Of a stretch of DNA of 10,167 nucleotides, positions 7,114 through 10,167 are shown in pieces. The translations under genes were made by a program, and so were the position numbers. The notes under the pieces were generated by a model. It saw only the letters and a program-made list of their open reading frames with translations, ran no database searches and had not been told where the DNA came from. This DNA is from Acidimicrobiaceae bacterium. GTDB taxonomy: Bacteria; Actinomycetota; Acidimicrobiia; Acidimicrobiales; UBA8592. The stretch spans positions 1 to 10,167 of the forward strand of contig PBPU01000111.1 of NCBI GenBank assembly GCA_002724825.1, written 5' to 3'. Numbering within the stretch: the first letter of the stretch is position 1; the number at the start of each line of letters is the position of its first letter.

Positions 7114-9069
7114 CTATACCGTTTCGCTTTTTTTGCGGATAGTCAAAAGTTGTGGGACTTCCGACCCTTTAGTTAAATCTTGCCAAGTTCCTTGACTGCC
7201 GCCAACTGGTGGCGAGGTCGAAGCAACAACATGATCAAGGCCGTAGCCAGTGCAGGCACCACAGTCATAGCAAGGAGTCCACCGGCAATCTTCAAGACCA
7301 ACCTCCTCTAAGGCGTCTCGCCATTCTTGCCACAAGAAGTCCTTATAAAGGCCAGCATCAAGATGATCCCAAGGCAATGGTTCAGATTTGTCTCGATGCC
7401 GGTATGCGTAGTCCTCAACTGAAAGACCCAGCTCCTCCATTGATGACAACCATCGGTCAATATCAAAGTGCTCGCTCCACTCTTGGAATGTCCCGCCTGA
7501 TCTCCACACTTCTTCGATAAGCGCTGAAAGATTACGGTCTCCCCTACTCAAAACTCCTTCTACGAGGGTGGCCTTCGGGTCATGCCATTTCAGTTGAACC
7601 CCCCTGGAGCGACTTGTTGCGTCTTTAAGCAAATTGATCTTTCTTTGAAGCTCTTCAATCGTATTTTGACCAAACCACTGAAATGGCGTGAATGGCTTCG
7701 GAACAAAGCCTCCGACACTAACTGTTACTGAAGCTTGCTTGTTATATCTTTTGCCAATTTCAACACAGTTCTTTGCTAGATCCGCTATACCCAAGGTGTC
7801 TTCATCAGTTTCAGTAGGTAAACCTATTAAGAAATAAAGCTTCACTCTTCGCCATCCTTGTGAGAATGCCGACTCGACAGCTCCATAAAGATCTTCTTCT
7901 GTAATCAATTTGTTAATCACTTGTCGCATCCGCCAAGTTCCTGCTTCGGGAGCGAAGGTTAGTCCAGAGCGTTTGCCGCCTTGGATCGTTGCTGCGATAC
8001 CTACTGTGAATGCATCAACACGAAGCGATGGCAAAGACACTCCTGTCTGTCCGCATGACAAGGGGTCATCTCCAACTGCAGCAACAGCTTTTTCAATATG
8101 GCTGTAGTCTGCGGTTGATAGAGAAGTCAATGCAACTTGGTCATATCCTGTTCGCCGTAGACCATCAGAAACCATTGTTCTTACTTGATCAGCAGATCGC
8201 TCTCGCACCGGACGAGTGATCATTCCAGCTTGACAGAATCTACAACCTCTCGTGCACCCTCTAAAGACTTCGACATTTAGGCGGTCGTGGACAACTTCAG
8301 TAATTGGGACAAGTTGGTTTTTGGGGTATGGCCAGTCCTCCAGACTTGTTATGGTTCGCTTTTCTACTAATTTCGGCACATCATCGTGCTTAGGTTCTAG
8401 GACCTGAAACCCATTCTGATCTTTTCTTACGTTATACATTTGGGGCACATATACCCCTTCAATCTTTGACAATTCTTTAAGGAGAGAATCTCTACTTAAA
8501 GAAGCAGACTCGCTGCTCTTCCATTCATGAATCACATAGGTTATTTCTGAAACGACCTCTTCACCGTCGCCCAATACAAAAAAGTCAACAAAGTCAGCTA
8601 ACGGCTCAGGGTTGTATGTGCAATGACCACCAGCAGCAACTAAGGGCTCCTCTATACCTCTATCAACTGAACGCAATGAGACCCCAGCTAAATCGATACA
8701 GTTCAAGAGGTTTGTGTAGACAAGTTCAGAGGAGAGATTGAACGCTATAACATCGAACTCATTTGCAGGACGATGGGTATCAACGCTAAAAAGAGGAATT
8801 CCTTTTTCTCGCATTATTTTCTCTAGGTCAACCCAAGGAGCGTATGCTCTCTCGGCTTCACCTATTGAAAGTTCATTAATTATCTCATAAAGAATCTGAA
8901 GGCCTTGATTGGGAAAACCAACTTCATATGCGTCAGGATACGTTAAAAGCCATGCTACGTTCCTAGGATCATGAGGCGGCTGAATGGCTCCCCGCTCTAA
9001 TCCGATATAGCGCGCTGGCTTCTCAACATTAAGAAGCAAGTGTTCTATTTCAGGCCAGATCGAAGTCAT
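7114..9069 (-). CDS. B12-binding-like radical SAM protein, TIGR03960 family
   Basis: Uncharacterised radical SAM enzyme of 651 residues. Residues about 35-175 resemble a cobalamin-binding-like fold (YPDAYEVGFPNQGLQILYEI at 44-63, AGGHCTYNPEPLADFVDFF at 146-164). The radical SAM core starts near 262 with CTRGCRFC (C272, C276, C279), a CxxxCxxC ligand set for the 4Fe-4S cluster that cleaves SAM. GLTFAPEAGTWRMR (369-382) and LYFLIGLPTETDED (411-424) are further core motifs. A C-terminal cysteine group (C595, C600, C603, C606; PCYDCGAC) may bind a second metal or cluster. The upstream frame is closed by a TGA, and the N-terminal sequence up to VEKPARYIG fits the family. The GAGG next to the ATG is too close for an ideal ribosome binding site. 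An A7 run lies four codons before the stop. Substrate unknown. Confidence 0.93.
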   Translation of the reverse strand: MTSIWPEIEHLLLNVEKPARYIGLERGAIQPPHDPRNVAWLLTYPDAYEVGFPNQGLQILYEIINELSIGEAERAYAPWVDLEKIMREKGIPLFSVDTHRPANEFDVIAFNLSSELVYTNLLNCIDLAGVSLRSVDRGIEEPLVAAGGHCTYNPEPLADFVDFFVLGDGEEVVSEITYVIHEWKSSESASLSRDSLLKELSKIEGVYVPQMYNVRKDQNGFQVLEPKHDDVPKLVEKRTITSLEDWPYPKNQLVPITEVVHDRLNVEVFRGCTRGCRFCQAGMITRPVRERSADQVRTMVSDGLRRTGYDQVALTSLSTADYSHIEKAVAAVGDDPLSCGQTGVSLPSLRVDAFTVGIAATIQGGKRSGLTFAPEAGTWRMRQVINKLITEEDLYGAVESAFSQGWRRVKLYFLIGLPTETDEDTLGIADLAKNCVEIGKRYNKQASVTVSVGGFVPKPFTPFQWFGQNTIEELQRKINLLKDATSRSRGVQLKWHDPKATLVEGVLSRGDRNLSALIEEVWRSGGTFQEWSEHFDIDRWLSSMEELGLSVEDYAYRHRDKSEPLPWDHLDAGLYKDFLWQEWRDALEEVGLEDCRWTPCYDCGACTGYGLDHVVASTSPPVGGSQGTWQDLTKGSEVPQLLTIRKKSETV

Positions 9070-9097
9070 CCTCGGGAAGTCCGTTCTCTTAAATCAA

Positions 9098-9107
9098 CTT
9101 CATGAAG
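9098..9107. repeat. 10-bp palindrome in the rodA-TIGR03960 gap
   Basis: CTTCATGAAG is a perfect palindrome in the 51-bp gap. Next to it GATACT occurs twice in close succession (around 9108-9120). There is no U-tract or obvious promoter. It is small enough to be chance and is listed only because the gap holds nothing else. Confidence 0.2.
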
Positions 9108-9120
9108 GATACTAGATACT

Positions 9121-10167
9121 TCACCTAACAACCTCATATCTTCGCATATGCACATTCAAAACAAGGCCAACAGCAACGAAACTAGTAAGGCTTGATGAAC
9201 CTCCGTAAGAAACAAAAGGTAAAGGTATTCCAGTTATAGGCATGATACCTAGGGTCATACCGACAGATTGGAACATCTGGAAAACAATCATAGTCAAAAC
9301 TCCTACGCAGATTAGTGTCCCTAGAAGGTCAGCTGATTTTTTTGCTGTCCTCCAGCATCTCCATATCACTACACCAAATAAGCTTAAAATTGCGACAGCG
9401 CCGATAAATCCTAATTCTTCTCCAACAACCGAGAAGAGGAAGTCAGTATGCTGCTCAGGAACGAACTCGCCACGCGTTTGTTGGCCCTCTCCGTATCCCT
9501 GACCTCGAAGACCACCAGACCCAATAGCTATTTGAGCTTGTGTCTGTTGATAAGCTGCTTCTGTTTGACTAGAAGCTGGGTCGATAAACGAAGTTAGGCG
9601 ATCTCTTTGGTAGTCCTGGAGTAAACCCGTACTCCAAATAACTGCTATACCGGCAATACCTACTACTGTCATGAGGACTATATGGCGAGTTTGAGCCCCA
9701 CCGACGAGTAACATCCCCATCGTTATAGCGACAAATACGAGCGCAGACCCAACGTCAGTTTCTAGAAGAATTAAACCAAGGGGGACAGAAGCAAGGAGAA
9801 GTGAATTTAGGATTGCCCTCTCATTTAGATAACCATCAAAGCGTTCGAGGTAACTTGCCAAAGCGAAAATAAATGCGACTTTACAGAATTCTGAAGGCTG
9901 GAGTTGGAATTGACCAAATTCAAACCAAGCCCTTGTTCCATTTCTTTCTACACCTAGAGGTGTTAAAACGAGAAGAAGCAAGAAGTTCGACCCCCAAAAT
10001 ACTATCGGAACTAAATCCCTAAGACGCCTATAGGGAATCGACGACGTCACCAACATGAGTAGAGTTCCTGTAACTACAAACAAAGTATGGCGCGACAAAA
10101 AACTCTTATCGTACATGGTTGGGTCGCTGCCTCTAGTAGCACTATAAACCATCAGGACACCTGTTAC
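9121..10167 (-). CDS. rodA: RodA, SEDS peptidoglycan polymerase (5' end cut off)
   Basis: SEDS-family membrane glycosyltransferase that polymerises lipid II for lateral wall growth, normally with a class B penicillin-binding protein. The frame is open to the window edge. The first in-frame ATG (10152) lies in VTGVLMVYSATRG, which is the end of the first membrane helix in RodA, so the true start is outside the window. Counting from that Met, seen motifs are RNGTRAWFEFGQFQLQPSE (70-88), ETDVGSALVF (131-140), the large-loop segment PEQHTDFLFSVVGEELGF (232-249) with the conserved Asp at 237, and GIPLPFVSYGGSSS (308-321). Several hydrophobic helices run between them. RodA is preferred over FtsW from the YSATR end of helix 1 and the SYGGSSSL motif. 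It sits 51 bp before the radical SAM gene. The MurJ-family gene at the opposite end of the window would supply its substrate. Confidence 0.92.
   Translation of the reverse strand, partial: VTGVLMVYSATRGSDPTMYDKSFLSRHTLFVVTGTLLMLVTSSIPYRRLRDLVPIVFWGSNFLLLLVLTPLGVERNGTRAWFEFGQFQLQPSEFCKVAFIFALASYLERFDGYLNERAILNSLLLASVPLGLILLETDVGSALVFVAITMGMLLVGGAQTRHIVLMTVVGIAGIAVIWSTGLLQDYQRDRLTSFIDPASSQTEAAYQQTQAQIAIGSGGLRGQGYGEGQQTRGEFVPEQHTDFLFSVVGEELGFIGAVAILSLFGVVIWRCWRTAKKSADLLGTLICVGVLTMIVFQMFQSVGMTLGIMPITGIPLPFVSYGGSSSLTSFVAVGLVLNVHMRRYEVVR

Noticed and set aside
7128..7134. Classical -1 programmed frameshift at the A7 run
   Set aside because: A -1 shift does not enter the TIGR03936 frame; the frame needed is +1 (or -2), so the usual -1 slippery-site mechanism would not create the fusion.
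10150..10152. ATG at 10152 (minus) as the real start of rodA
   Set aside because: The frame stays open to the window edge and the residues before this Met continue the first membrane helix (VTGVLMVYSATRG), so it is an internal Met of a partial gene.

Overview
The window is an ordinary, densely packed bacterial housekeeping region with nine protein genes. I see no mobile element, tRNA, rRNA or CRISPR array. Base composition looks near the mid-40s percent GC (judged by eye). The best guess for the source is a low-GC member of the Actinomycetota, possibly a marine-type Acidimicrobiia. The grounds are an L27 of actinobacterial type (NGRDSNAQRLGVK and GRGGDDTLFA), an Obg with a C-terminal OCT domain, an RNase E/G with a basic disordered N-terminus, and the gene order. 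This placement is inference and rests on recalled family patterns.

Layout: positions 1-63 are a short leader with an inverted repeat and a weak promoter-like pair. Positions 64-1734 (+) hold a MurJ/MVN-family flippase. All other genes are on the minus strand, read from right to left: rodA (cut by the right edge, 9121-10167), a TIGR03960-type B12-binding-like radical SAM protein (7114-9069), its TIGR03936/DUF2344 partner (6390-7109), RNase E/G (4842-6374), rplU (4460-4768), rpmA (4204-4455), obgE (2889-4145) and proB (1735-2835). Gaps in that order are 51, 4, 15, 73, 4, 58 and 53 bp, so one long operon or a few overlapping transcripts are likely. murJ and proB meet tail to tail with no base between their stop codons. 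No intergenic stretch exceeds 300 bp.

Functional themes: cell-wall elongation (RodA polymerises lipid II, MurJ exports it) flanks an RNA/ribosome block (RNase E/G, L21, L27, the 50S-assembly GTPase Obg). The uncharacterised radical SAM pair is embedded next to that block. ProB starts proline synthesis.

No new system stands out. The points worth a second look are: an A7 run where loss of one base would fuse the two radical SAM-linked ORFs into one 892-residue protein; an RNase E/G that ends just before the expected Zn-link cysteines; an Obg with SKHD in place of the NKxD G4 motif; a MurJ-family protein lacking two arginines important in E. coli MurJ; and a perfect 8-bp hairpin inside proB that could end murJ transcripts.
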